A stretch of DNA of 64,000 nucleotides from Pseudomonas sp. PB120 (GCF_009761815.1 NZ_RWIN01000113.1:19947-83946); one strand, 5' to 3'; shown: positions 53,529 through 61,706, counted from the stretch's first letter. Notes: a model not told the origin generated them from the letters alone. Made by a program: numbers and translations.

Positions 53529-54578
53529 TCAAACCTCCTCGGCCAGGGCGGCGTGACCATAGGACGACAATCCTTTTGCACCGTCCGGCAAGCTCAATTC
53601 ACCACTGGCCACGCGCTGCTTGAGGTAGCGGAATGTCTGCAAGGTCTGCGCGTACAAATGATCACCACAGGCGACCGGGCCGTAACGGCTGGGCGTTGCG
53701 GGATCGAGCAGTTGCGCAATGGGCTCGATGACCGTGTCGTAATCGCAGGCGCAAAACATCGGGAACGAATAACGCTCCTCGGCCACTTTGCGCACCCGAT
53801 GCGCCGTGGCGACGTAGGTGCCGTTGCTCAGCACTTCCATCATGTCGCCGATGTTGATGACAAAGGCCCCGTCCACCAGCGGCACATCGATCCAGTGCCC
53901 TGCCCCGTTTAACACCTCCAGCCCCGGTGCGGTCGGCAGCAAGATGGTGAAGCACTCGTAGTCGGTATGGGCGCCGATGCCGGGGCGGTCCGCCGGCGCA
54001 TCCGGCGAAAAGGGGTAATGGATCAGCCGCAGTTGGCTGGGCGGCTGTTTGACCCATTGGCTGATGGCGTTTTCCGGCAGGCCGAGCGCCAGCGCAAAGC
54101 CACGGAACAACGTGAGGCTGAGGCTGAACACGGCGTCGTAATACGCCTTGATGTCGTCCTTGAAGCCCGGCAAGGACGGCCAGCGGTTGGCGCCGAGCAT
54201 CGGCCGCCGGCCCTGCGTCGGCAGATAATCGAACCCGACATCGAAGGCTTCCTTGTGGTCGATGCTGCCCTCGACGAATTGCTCCTCGCCCTCCGGCACG
54301 TAGCCGCTGTGATTGCTCGACAGGCCGATGTAATCCTGCATTTTCTGTTCGAGCGGTTGGGCGAAGTACGCGGCGGTCCGTTGCTTGAGGCGCTGGATGA
54401 TCTGCGGGTCGATGCCGTGACCGGTCACGTACAGGAAACCTGCCTGGGTTGCGGCGTGGCCCAATGCCGTGGCGGTGTCGACGCGATCTGCGGCGTTTGC
54501 AGAGAAGAGCCCGCGAATGTCGACGAGGGGCAAGGTTTGAAAGGCTGAATGCGGGGTAATACGGGGCGTGGGCGCCAT
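53529..54578 (-). CDS. Isopenicillin N synthase-like non-heme iron oxygenase
   Basis: A 349-residue member of the 2-oxoglutarate/Fe(II) oxygenase superfamily, IPNS/ethylene-forming-enzyme branch. The iron ligands are His204 and Asp206 in AHTDYECF and His260 in ATAHRV; Arg269-x-Ser271 (RYS) would bind the 2-oxoglutarate carboxylate. The N-terminal LPLVDIRGLF and GFLYVTGHGID are typical. AGGAGG lies at 54585-54590. It is the first gene behind a guanidine-II riboswitch, so the substrate may be a guanidino compound; related oxygenases release guanidine from arginine or homoarginine. That link is inference. Confidence 0.87.
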   Translation of the reverse strand: MAPTPRITPHSAFQTLPLVDIRGLFSANAADRVDTATALGHAATQAGFLYVTGHGIDPQIIQRLKQRTAAYFAQPLEQKMQDYIGLSSNHSGYVPEGEEQFVEGSIDHKEAFDVGFDYLPTQGRRPMLGANRWPSLPGFKDDIKAYYDAVFSLSLTLFRGFALALGLPENAISQWVKQPPSQLRLIHYPFSPDAPADRPGIGAHTDYECFTILLPTAPGLEVLNGAGHWIDVPLVDGAFVINIGDMMEVLSNGTYVATAHRVRKVAEERYSFPMFCACDYDTVIEPIAQLLDPATPSRYGPVACGDHLYAQTLQTFRYLKQRVASGELSLPDGAKGLSSYGHAALAEEV

Positions 54579-54609
54579 AAGTAACCTCCTGATGATTAGT
54601 CAAAATGTC

Positions 54610-54660
54610 ACCTGGTCGTCCAGATATCGCACAGCCGTGAGGCCTCCGGGTCGTCCCGGA
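54610..54660 (-). promoter_or_regulatory. Guanidine-II (mini-ykkC) riboswitch
   Basis: On the minus strand two hairpins with identical ACGA tetraloops occur: TCCGGG-ACGA-CCCGGA (54660-54645) and ATCTGG-ACGA-CCAGGT (54625-54610, one GU pair), separated by 19 bases. Paired stems with ACGR loops are the defining feature of guanidine-II riboswitches. The linker carries GGCCTC (54644-54639), whose CCTC can pair with the GAGG of the ribosome site AGGAGG (54590-54585), the expected translational switch: guanidine locks the loops together and frees the site. The surrounding gap 54579-55013 otherwise holds only a REPIN. Confidence 0.88.
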
Positions 54661-54873
54661 TCTATCGCACCAGAAACGGTGCCTGATCGGGTGGAGCAAG
54701 GGGCGTGCCACGTTTTGTTGGGTGGCTTATGGAGGGTTATGTTGTTGATTTAACGGGGGCTGTGGCCGGTGGGTGAATTGAGGGATGTGCTGAAAGGTGC
54801 ACCAGAATGGAGCCACTCAGTCCGATGCATGCAGAGGCGGACAGCCAGGCAACTTGTTGTGACTGCCAGTGCC

Positions 54874-54969
54874 CCATCGCGAGCAGGCTCGCTCCCACAG
54901 GGGACCGGCGGTGTTCAACTATCATGAGCCTGGCAAAAATCCAATGTGGGAGTGAGCCTGCTCGCGATG
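54874..54969. repeat. REPIN (paired inverted REP)
   Basis: CCATCGCGAGCAGGCTCGCT and, inverted, AGTGAGCCTGCTCGCGATG, in the spacer upstream of the riboswitch operon. Confidence 0.85.
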
Positions 54970-55013
54970 TCGGACTGGCAGTCACCATCAATGCCGACTG
55001 ACACAGCCCTCTC

Positions 55014-55628
55014 CTATTTTGCATCCCCATTTTTCGGCTTGTAAAAACGAAACCTGCCGATATCCGCGGTCTTGATGTACTTGCTAGCCCAGTCAGGCTT
55101 GACGGTCCGGTCGCGAAAATACATCGCACCCAACGTTGCATCCTTCAACGTCTTGTTCAAAGCCTTGCGCGCGATTTCCTTGGCGACGGTGTACTCGTCA
55201 TCTTCCTTGACCTGGTCCGAACGCCCGTCACACCACCACGAAAACTGGCACGCCTTGGTTTCCGACCCTTGCTTGACCACGGCGCATACCGTGTCCGGAA
55301 ACCCCTCATGACCGAGACGGTTCATGACCACACTGGCAACCGCCTCCATCTCGGCTGTTTCCCGGCCCTTGGCTTCCCAGTAAATCGAACGGGCCAGGCA
55401 GGTGATTGCATCGTCCATTGGCGCGGTGCCCGCCGGATCGACCGCCTGAACTTCAGAGGTGGTGATGGCCTCGGATTTGGGCACCGGAACGTCGGCGCCT
55501 TTCTCTGCGGCTTTTTGCTCCAGGATTTCAGCCTTGTTTTCGGCTTGTTTCTTTTCCTGTTCCGTCGCCACCGCATGGCCGGCGAGAAGGGTGAATGCAA
55601 GGCAGGTGGCTATCCAAATAAATCGCAT
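55014..55628 (-). CDS. SleB-type cell wall hydrolase
   Basis: A 204-residue exported protein. The signal peptide (MRFIWIATCLAFTLLAGHAVA, about 21 residues) is followed by a charged linker (residues 22-65) and a hydrolase_2/SleB domain from about residue 75: CLARSIYWEAKGRETAEMEA with the catalytic Glu, VVMNRLGHEGFPDTVCAVV, FSWWCDG and YFRDRTVKPDW. SleB relatives are lytic transglycosylases or amidases; in Pseudomonas it is a periplasmic peptidoglycan remodelling enzyme. Confidence 0.88.
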   Translation of the reverse strand: MRFIWIATCLAFTLLAGHAVATEQEKKQAENKAEILEQKAAEKGADVPVPKSEAITTSEVQAVDPAGTAPMDDAITCLARSIYWEAKGRETAEMEAVASVVMNRLGHEGFPDTVCAVVKQGSETKACQFSWWCDGRSDQVKEDDEYTVAKEIARKALNKTLKDATLGAMYFRDRTVKPDWASKYIKTADIGRFRFYKPKNGDAK

Positions 55629-55818
55629 GATCGACCCTTCTGAGTGAACCGCATTTGAGTGACGCTGTAGCGCGCCTTACTGGCGATCTGGCTTGATTGT
55701 AGTCGCCAGAATTCATTCCTACAGACGGCAAATAAACTGAATTTCTACGCGAAAAGGCATTGCGCTCGCGGGGGTGAAATCGCGCATCATGGGCGCAGTC
55801 AGCCCAAGGGGAATTTCC

Positions 55819-56670
55819 ATGCGTTTGATTTCATCCGCTACTCGTGTTGCCGCGTTATCGCTGGGTCTGTTGTTCGCCACCCAAGCACTGGCGGCCGACG
55901 AGAAACAACTGATCGACTCGATCAACCTCTATCGCAGCCAGGTTCAACGTTGCGCAGGTCAACCGGCGGGCGAACTGCCGCCGCTGGCGGGTGATCCACG
56001 ATTGGCGCTGTCCGCCACCAGTGTTGGCAACCTGCAGCAGGCCATGGCGAGTGCCGGGTACCCGATGGTCAACGTACAGGCCATCAGCTTGTCCGGGCCA
56101 CGAGACGCGCCGGCAGCGATGAAAGCCATTCAGGAAAGCTTCTGCAAAGTGGTGCTGGACCCCCAATTCGTCGATGTCGGCGTCAGCCGCGAAGGTCGAG
56201 AGTGGCGCATCGTGCTGGCGCGCCCCCTGCTGACCGCACGCTTGGGCGACTCGCAGGCTGAAGGGCAAAAACTGCTGACCGCGCTCAACAGCGCCCGCAG
56301 CCAACCTCATCAATGCGGCAACCAGTCCTTCGCCGCCACCACGCCGCTGGCCTGGAACGCCAACCTGGCCACCGCTGCCGAAACCCATTCCCGGGACATG
56401 GCCAACAACAACTTCTTCGATCACAAGGACCGCGATGGCCGCACGCCGGGGGACCGGGCGGAACTGGCGGGTTACGTCGGCCAGCAGCTCGGCGAGAACA
56501 TCGCCGCCGGCCAGGACACCGTCGGCAAAGTGGTCAGTGGCTGGCTGGAAAGCCCCGGGCATTGCGCCAACCTGATGAACCCGGAATACCGCGAGTTGGG
56601 CGCGGCGTATGCGGTGGACCCGAAGAGCGATGCGGGGATTTACTGGACGGCGATGTTCGGCACGCAGTGA
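55819..56670 (+). CDS. CAP-superfamily exported protein
   Basis: A 283-residue protein with a signal peptide (MRLISSATRVAALSLGLLFA through ALA) and a C-terminal CAP/SCP-like domain (residues about 160-283): TALNSARSQPHQCG, ETHSRDMANNNFFDHKDRDG, QLGENIAAGQDTV and SPGHCANLMNPEYRELG. The N-terminal 130 residues look like a second, degenerate copy of the same type (LIDSINLYRSQVQRCAG). Bacterial CAP proteins are secreted and mostly uncharacterised. AAGGGGAA precedes ATG 55819. Confidence 0.85.
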   Translation: MRLISSATRVAALSLGLLFATQALAADEKQLIDSINLYRSQVQRCAGQPAGELPPLAGDPRLALSATSVGNLQQAMASAGYPMVNVQAISLSGPRDAPAAMKAIQESFCKVVLDPQFVDVGVSREGREWRIVLARPLLTARLGDSQAEGQKLLTALNSARSQPHQCGNQSFAATTPLAWNANLATAAETHSRDMANNNFFDHKDRDGRTPGDRAELAGYVGQQLGENIAAGQDTVGKVVSGWLESPGHCANLMNPEYRELGAAYAVDPKSDAGIYWTAMFGTQ

Positions 56671-56779
56671 ATGCCAGGCTGTCATCAATTCCCTTGATCT
56701 TTTAAATCATGAAGCCGAATTATTTATTTTGCCGAGACCTGTTCAAGATGGCACCTCTGATAATTCGGGCGGCAACTTC

Positions 56780-56848
56780 ATGAACATCAATTTTGCGTTT
56801 GCGTGCCTGATCGTGGTTTCGTTCGCGATTGCGTTGGGCCACAGCTAG
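56780..56848 (+). CDS. Possible 22-residue membrane peptide
   Basis: A short frame, MNINFAFACLIVVSFAIALG plus two residues, is almost wholly one hydrophobic helix. It lies 18 bases upstream of chrA in the same direction. The ribosome site is weak (GGGCGG about six bases before ATG). Small single-helix peptides often assist neighbouring transporters, but chance is possible. Confidence 0.35.
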   Translation: MNINFAFACLIVVSFAIALGHS

Positions 56849-56866
56849 TCAGAAAGGAGCAGCCGC

Positions 56867-58225
56867 TTGAGCGAAACGCCCACGTCGGCCACAGATCTGC
56901 ATCAAACAAAGCCTGAAGCGGTCCCTCTGGGAGAGGCCTTGCGCTTCTGGCTCAAGCTTGGCTTCATCAGTTTTGGGGGTCCGGCCGGGCAGATTTCGAT
57001 CATGCACCAGGAGTTGGTCGAGCGCCGGCGCTGGATTTCGGAGCGGCGGTTTCTCCATGCACTCAACTATTGCATGCTGCTGCCAGGGCCCGAGGCCCAG
57101 CAGTTGGCGACCTACATCGGCTGGCTGATGCACCGGACCTGGGGCGGCGTGATTGCCGGCGCGCTGTTTGTGCTGCCGTCGCTGTTCATCCTGATTGCAT
57201 TGTCCTGGGTGTACATCGCCTTCGGCGAGGTGCCGGTGGTGGTCGGCCTGTTCTACGGGATCAAGCCGGCCGTCACGGCGATTGTGCTGCAGGCGGCGCA
57301 CCGGATCGGCTCGCGGGCGTTGAAGAACAACTGGCTATGGGGCATCGCCGCCGCGTCATTCGCGGCCATCTTCGCCTTCAATGTCCCCTTTCCGCTGATT
57401 GTGCTGGGGGCTGCGGTCCTCGGTTATGTCGGCGGGCGTCTGGCCCCCGAAAAATTCTCAACCGGTGGTCACGGCGCCGCTCGAAAATCCTTTGGGCCAG
57501 CGCTGATCGATGACGACACCCCTACCCCCGAGCACGCCCGCTTCAATGGGTTGAAGCTGCTGCGTCTGATCCTGATCGGCGCCACGTTGTGGGCATTGCC
57601 GATGGGCCTTCTCACCGGGCTGTTCGGCTGGGAAGGCACGCTGACCCAAATGGCCTGGTTCTTTACCAAAGCGGCGCTGCTGACCTTCGGCGGCGCGTAC
57701 GCGGTGTTGCCTTACGTGTATCAGGGCGCGGTCGGACACTATGGGTGGCTGACGCCCACGCAGATGATCGATGGCCTGGCGTTGGGCGAAACCACGCCCG
57801 GGCCGCTGATCATGGTGGTGGCTTTCGTCGGGTTTATCGGCGGCTATGTTCATTCGGTGTTCGGCCCGGACCAGCGCTTCCTGGCGGGCGCCCTGGCCGC
57901 CACGCTGGTGACGTGGTTCACCTTCCTGCCTTCCTTTCTGTTCATCCTCGCCGGCGGGCCGCTGGTGGAGTCGACGCATAACGAGCTGAAATTCACGGCC
58001 CCCCTGACAGCGATCACCGCGGCGGTGGTCGGCGTGATTCTCAATCTGGCGTGCTTTTTTGCCTACCACGTGCTTTGGCCCAGCGGCTTCGACGGCCACT
58101 TCGACTGGCCGTCGGCGCTGATTGCCATTGCTGCGGCGATTTCGCTGTTCCGTTTCAAGCGCGGGGTGATCGAAGTATTGATGGGGTGTGCGCTGATCGG
58201 TCTGGCGGTGCATGTGCTTCGTTAG
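56867..58225 (+). CDS. chrA: Chromate transporter, ChrA (CHR) family
   Basis: A 452-residue inner membrane protein with two homologous CHR halves: FWLKLGFISFGGPAGQISIM and, in the second half, FFTKAALLTFGGAYAVLPYV; MLLPGPEAQQLATYIGW and LALGETTPGPLIMVVAFVGF repeat the PGP motif. It is expected to export chromate. The start is TTG 56867, eight bases after AAAGGAG, the only start with a good ribosome site. No ChrB or ChrF regulator is adjacent. Confidence 0.92.
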   Translation: MSETPTSATDLHQTKPEAVPLGEALRFWLKLGFISFGGPAGQISIMHQELVERRRWISERRFLHALNYCMLLPGPEAQQLATYIGWLMHRTWGGVIAGALFVLPSLFILIALSWVYIAFGEVPVVVGLFYGIKPAVTAIVLQAAHRIGSRALKNNWLWGIAAASFAAIFAFNVPFPLIVLGAAVLGYVGGRLAPEKFSTGGHGAARKSFGPALIDDDTPTPEHARFNGLKLLRLILIGATLWALPMGLLTGLFGWEGTLTQMAWFFTKAALLTFGGAYAVLPYVYQGAVGHYGWLTPTQMIDGLALGETTPGPLIMVVAFVGFIGGYVHSVFGPDQRFLAGALAATLVTWFTFLPSFLFILAGGPLVESTHNELKFTAPLTAITAAVVGVILNLACFFAYHVLWPSGFDGHFDWPSALIAIAAAISLFRFKRGVIEVLMGCALIGLAVHVLR

Positions 58226-58255
58226 AAAACGCCTGGCCGTACCCAAACTGACAAC

Positions 58256-59170
58256 GTGCTTCCCTTTGCCTGGATTCGCTTCATGCTGATGTCCCTTGTA
58301 TCGAACGGTTCCTTGCTCACGCGCCCAACACCCGATGTGATCATTCCCTGGTGGAGCTTCACCAAGACGGTGCTCGCGACGGCGGCCCTGTCGCTGGTGC
58401 GGGACGGACAGGTCGAGCTTGACGACGAAGTACCCGAAGGCCCCTTCACCCTGCGCCAACTGCTGCGACATGAAGCCGGGTTGGCGGACTATGGAGAACT
58501 CGCCGAGTACCACGCTGCGGTCAACCAGAATCAATCACCCTGGTCGGCAGATGAGATGCTGCAACGCCTGGACGCCAGCCGATTACGCTACGAGCCGGGC
58601 GCCGGCTGGCGCTATTCGAACGTCGGTTACCTGTACGTCGGCAGACTCATCGAGCGGGTTACTGGGCTCGGCCTTGAAGAGGCGCTGAATCAACGCGTGT
58701 TTTCAGTTCTCGGCTTGACGGATGTGCGCCTGGCGCAGACCCAAGCAGATTTGCGCGGTGTGAACATGGGCACCGCCACCGCCTACGATCCGGGTTGGGT
58801 CTACCACGGATTGCTGGTCGGCCCGCTGACAGAGGCGGTCCTCCTTCTCGATCGATTGTTTGCAGGACAATTGCTCCCCGAGTCGCTGCTGCGAGAGATG
58901 CAGACAGCACGTCAACTCGGCGGTCCCATTGCAGGGCGCCCCTGGACGGCTCCGGGTTACGGGCTTGGCTTGATGCAAGGCGCGGTGGAAGGCGGCCTGA
59001 CCCTGAACGGGCACACGGGAGGCGGCCCCGGCAGCATCGTCGCGGTTTACCGTTGCGCGGTCGGCGACCAGACGGCGACGTGCGCGGTGTTTGATGAGGA
59101 CAGCAATGAAGGCGCCGCCGAAGCCGAGGTGGTGCAGCAGCTGTCTTCAAGGATCATCACTGCGCCTTAG
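58256..59170 (+). CDS. Beta-lactamase-like serine hydrolase
   Basis: A 304-residue serine hydrolase of the class C/esterase type. The catalytic SxxK is SFTK at residues 34-37, the YxN equivalent is YSN in WRYSNVGYLYVGRL, and the third motif is HTGGGPGS. There is no signal peptide, and the segment before SxxK is shorter than usual, so the N terminus may be trimmed. Start is GTG 58256 or ATG 58283; neither has a strong ribosome site. It lies 30 bases behind chrA. Substrate unknown. Confidence 0.82.
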   Translation: MLPFAWIRFMLMSLVSNGSLLTRPTPDVIIPWWSFTKTVLATAALSLVRDGQVELDDEVPEGPFTLRQLLRHEAGLADYGELAEYHAAVNQNQSPWSADEMLQRLDASRLRYEPGAGWRYSNVGYLYVGRLIERVTGLGLEEALNQRVFSVLGLTDVRLAQTQADLRGVNMGTATAYDPGWVYHGLLVGPLTEAVLLLDRLFAGQLLPESLLREMQTARQLGGPIAGRPWTAPGYGLGLMQGAVEGGLTLNGHTGGGPGSIVAVYRCAVGDQTATCAVFDEDSNEGAAEAEVVQQLSSRIITAP

Positions 59171-59235
59171 GTGATGCGCCACAACCATTGCCGGCATCGA
59201 TAGTCACCATCATCTCAATGAAGTTCTCTTAAAAA

Positions 59236-59282
59236 CTCCGGGGCGTAACATCGCCTCCATACCAACCAATAACACCCCGGAG
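59236..59282 (+). promoter_or_regulatory. 5' leader hairpin masking the ribosome site of the repeat-peptide gene
   Basis: CTCCGGGG (59236-59243) pairs perfectly with CCCCGGAG (59275-59282) across a 31-base loop. The right arm contains the GGAG ribosome site nine bases before ATG 59292, so the stem would block translation until it is opened by heat, a protein or a small RNA. The promoter should lie in 59171-59235 but is not obvious. Confidence 0.55.
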
Positions 59283-59291
59283 CACACACTC

Positions 59292-59732
59292 ATGAAACGC
59301 CAAACTCTTCTCAGCATCGCATTCTCGGTTTTTGCAGTTAACGCTTTCGCCGCAGCCCCTGCTCACCAGGCCATCGCTGAAGGCGGTTCGGATCGTTTGA
59401 TCGAGAGCCGTGTGGCTGAAGGTGGTTCGGATCGTTTGATCGAGAGCCGCGTGGCTGAAGGTGGTTCGGATCGTTTGATCGAGAGCCGCGTGGCTGAAGG
59501 TGGTTCGGATCGTTTGATCCAGAATCGCGTTGCCGAAGGTGGCTCGGATCGTCTGATCCAGAATCGCGTTGCTGAAGGTGGCTCGGATCGTCTGATCCAG
59601 AATCGCGTTGCCGAAGGTGGCTCTGATCGCCTGATCCAGAATCGCGTTGCCGAAGGTGGCTCTGATCGCCTGATCCAGAATCGCGTTGCCGAAGGTGGCT
59701 CTGATCGCCTGATCCAGAATCGCAACGCTTGA
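59292..59732 (+). CDS. Exported protein of nine tandem 13-residue repeats
   Basis: A 146-residue protein. The Sec signal (MKRQTLLSIAFSVFAVNAFA, cut near residue 21) precedes nine 13-residue units filling residues 28-144 and a final Asn-Ala. The first three units read (I/V)AEGGSDRLIESR, the last six VAEGGSDRLIQNR. There is no other domain. Every unit ends in Arg, so a trypsin-like protease could release near-identical peptides; alternatively the repeats form a solenoid or bind metal. I recognise no characterised family. It stands alone, with a masking hairpin in its leader. Confidence 0.85.
   Translation: MKRQTLLSIAFSVFAVNAFAAAPAHQAIAEGGSDRLIESRVAEGGSDRLIESRVAEGGSDRLIESRVAEGGSDRLIQNRVAEGGSDRLIQNRVAEGGSDRLIQNRVAEGGSDRLIQNRVAEGGSDRLIQNRVAEGGSDRLIQNRNA
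59373..59723 (+). repeat. Nine 39-bp in-frame tandem repeats
   Basis: The units are 39 bp without spacers. Copies 2 and 3 are nearly identical in DNA, as are the last three copies, with silent differences such as GGCTCGGAT against GGCTCTGAT between groups, which points to recent expansion by recombination or slippage with the peptide under selection. Confidence 0.92.
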
Positions 59733-59779
59733 ATGAATGGCTTTACCGAAATACTCAACTCAGATAGCCGTACACCCAT

Positions 59780-59880
59780 TGTAGGAGCGAGCTTGCTCGC
59801 GATGGACTCAAGAACACCGCGTTTAACCAGTCAACCCGCGTTATCGTTAACGACCATCGCGAGCGAGCTCGCTCCTACAG
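59780..59880. repeat. REPIN with the conserved GCGTTATCGTT spacer
   Basis: TGTAGGAGCGAGCTTGCTCG and, inverted, CCATCGCGAGCGAGCTCGCT; the spacer (CCGCGTTATCGTTAACGACC) nearly matches the copy at 43036. Confidence 0.88.
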
Positions 59881-59891
59881 GAAAGCCCGGC

Positions 59892-60728
59892 CTAATCCAC
59901 CGGGCTTTTTTGTGCGCTACGGGTCCATTCACGGGGACTGAGTCCTGTCTTGCGTCGAAAGGCCCGGGCCAATGCCGAAGGGCTTTCATAGCCCACCTCA
60001 TCGGCGATCAGCGCAATGGGCCTGCCCTCGCGCAAGCGTTTCTGCGCCAGGCTGATGCGCCAGCTCACCAGATAATCGACGGGCGTCTGCCCCACCACCA
60101 GGCGAAAGTGTTCGGCGAAACTGGCCCGCGACATGTTGGCCGCGGCCGATAACTCAGCCACGGTCCATGCCTTGGCAGGTTCGTCATGCATGAGGCTCAA
60201 CGACCGCGCCAGGCGCGAATCGGCAAGGCCGGCCATCATCCCGGGGCTTTGTTCACGATTGCTCAAGATGTGCCGCAGCAACTGAATCACCAGCAGTTCA
60301 AACAGCCGGTCCATCATCGCTTCGCGACCACAAGTGCCCGCGAACGCCTCGTTGAACAGCCACTCCAGCGTGCCCGCCATCATCGGCAATTCATCGAGTT
60401 CCAGCACCAGGTAATCAGGCAACGCCGCCGCCAGAGCATTGCCCGCGCCGCCATCGAAGGTCAGGGACGCGCACACCAGCTGAGTCTCGAAGGCGTCAGA
60501 GGCGAACAACCGATGACGGTAAGGCCGAGGAAAAAACATCAGCGTTGGTTTGGTCAGCTGGATCTCTCGTTCATCGGCCAGCTTCAGGCCCAATTCGCCG
60601 CCCTGAAGCAAATGCAGATGCCCGCAATCCTGATGGCCATCAAAGCCAGTGGTGCCACAAAAGGCCCCGCTGTGGAATGTGCCGGCACTGACACCGAAGT
60701 GTGCGAGCAAGGTGGACAAGCGATCCAT
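59892..60728 (-). CDS. AraC-family regulator with cupin sensor domain
   Basis: A 278-residue regulator. Residues 1-130 form a cupin-type (AraC-binding-like) sensor (HLHLLQGGELGLKLADERE), and residues about 180-272 hold the AraC helix-turn-helix pair (TVAELSAAANMSRASFAEHF, ALIADEVGYESPSALARAFR). It is divergent from the AhpD-like gene with 132 bases between starts, the common pairing of such regulators with the small oxidoreductase they control. Confidence 0.88.
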   Translation of the reverse strand: MDRLSTLLAHFGVSAGTFHSGAFCGTTGFDGHQDCGHLHLLQGGELGLKLADEREIQLTKPTLMFFPRPYRHRLFASDAFETQLVCASLTFDGGAGNALAAALPDYLVLELDELPMMAGTLEWLFNEAFAGTCGREAMMDRLFELLVIQLLRHILSNREQSPGMMAGLADSRLARSLSLMHDEPAKAWTVAELSAAANMSRASFAEHFRLVVGQTPVDYLVSWRISLAQKRLREGRPIALIADEVGYESPSALARAFRRKTGLSPREWTRSAQKSPVD

Positions 60729-60860
60729 GAAGCGACTCCCGAGCCGTTAGCTGGACGATCTGTCGCATATCCTCGACGATTTGCACCCTTAAGGCCAGCC
60801 TCAATCAATAACATGGCACCCGTACCTGGCGCACTTCGCGCATCCACTACGGAGAATGAC

Positions 60861-61379
60861 ATGAGCCGCATCGCCCCGCTGAGCCTCGAACACGCCACCG
60901 ACGCCACCCGCCCGCTGCTGGAAGGCGTGCAGAAAAAAATCGGTTTCCTGCCCAATGTCTTCAAGACACTGGCCCATGCCCCCGCAGTGCTGTCCTCCTA
61001 CCTGCAACAGTCCGTGGCCCTGGGCAAAACGTCCTTGAGCGCCACCGAGAAGGAAGCGATTTTTCTCGCCACCTCACAGGTCAATGGCTGCGACTACTGC
61101 CTGGCAGCGCACACGTTGTTCGCCGGCAAGGCCGGGCTCTCGGCGCAAGACATCCTCAGTGCGCGCGACGGCCAGCTCAATGCCTATGCCACGCTCGCCC
61201 GGCAAGTCACTGAAAGCCGCGGTCACCTGAGCACCGAGCAGATCGAAGCCGCCCGCGCGGCCGGGATCGATGACGCGAAGATCATCGAGGTGATTGCCCA
61301 CGTGGCGTCGCAAACCTTGACCAATTACCTGAACAACGCGGCCCTGACCGATATCGATTTCCCTGCGATCGATGCCTGA
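60861..61379 (+). CDS. AhpD-like carboxymuconolactone decarboxylase family protein
   Basis: A 172-residue alkylhydroperoxidase-like protein. The redox motif is NGCDYCLAAH with the CxxC pair and the proton-relay His seven residues on, as in AhpD, so it is more likely a peroxidase or thiol reductase than a decarboxylase. ATG 60861 lies after GGAG. The glutaredoxin gene follows 29 bases later, which supports thiol-redox work. Confidence 0.87.
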   Translation: MSRIAPLSLEHATDATRPLLEGVQKKIGFLPNVFKTLAHAPAVLSSYLQQSVALGKTSLSATEKEAIFLATSQVNGCDYCLAAHTLFAGKAGLSAQDILSARDGQLNAYATLARQVTESRGHLSTEQIEAARAAGIDDAKIIEVIAHVASQTLTNYLNNAALTDIDFPAIDA

Positions 61380-61408
61380 ACAGCGCCTCAACTTTTGGAG
61401 TACAGGTT

Positions 61409-61660
61409 ATGAACACCGTCACGCTTTACACCACCGACACCTGCCCCTACTGCCGCAACGCCAAGGCACTGCTGGCCAGCAAGGGGATCGCGATGGAGGA
61501 AATAAACGTTCAATCGCAACCGGGCAAGTTTCAGGAAATGCTCACCCGAAGCGGCCGGCGCAGCGTTCCGCAGATTTTTGTCGGTGATGCGCACATCGGT
61601 GGCTTTGATGACCTGGCCAAGCTGGATCGTCAAGGCGGGTTGTTGCCGATGCTCGCCTGA
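61409..61660 (+). CDS. grxC: Glutaredoxin (GrxC type)
   Basis: An 83-residue dithiol glutaredoxin. The active site CPYC is at residues 12-15, followed by the RSVPQIFVGDAHIGGFDDL glutathione-binding cis-Pro segment. Length and motif match bacterial Grx3. It is probably co-transcribed with the AhpD-like gene, and a strong hairpin follows. Confidence 0.92.
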   Translation: MNTVTLYTTDTCPYCRNAKALLASKGIAMEEINVQSQPGKFQEMLTRSGRRSVPQIFVGDAHIGGFDDLAKLDRQGGLLPMLA

Positions 61661-61671
61661 TAAGGGCGGGT

Positions 61672-61704
61672 GCGGCTGAACCTGCAATGGTTCAGCCGCC
61701 CGGT
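61672..61704. terminator. Rho-independent terminator between convergent genes
   Basis: GCGGCTGAACC, loop TGCAAT, GGTTCAGCCGC: an 11-bp perfect stem (61672-61699) followed on the plus strand by CCGGTTTT. It serves grxC and possibly the converging chemoreceptor gene. Confidence 0.85.
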
Positions 61705-61706
61705 TT

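Noticed and set aside
59373..59723. CRISPR-like tandem array
   Set aside because: The 39-bp units are contiguous, without spacers, stay in one reading frame after a signal peptide, and no cas gene is near.
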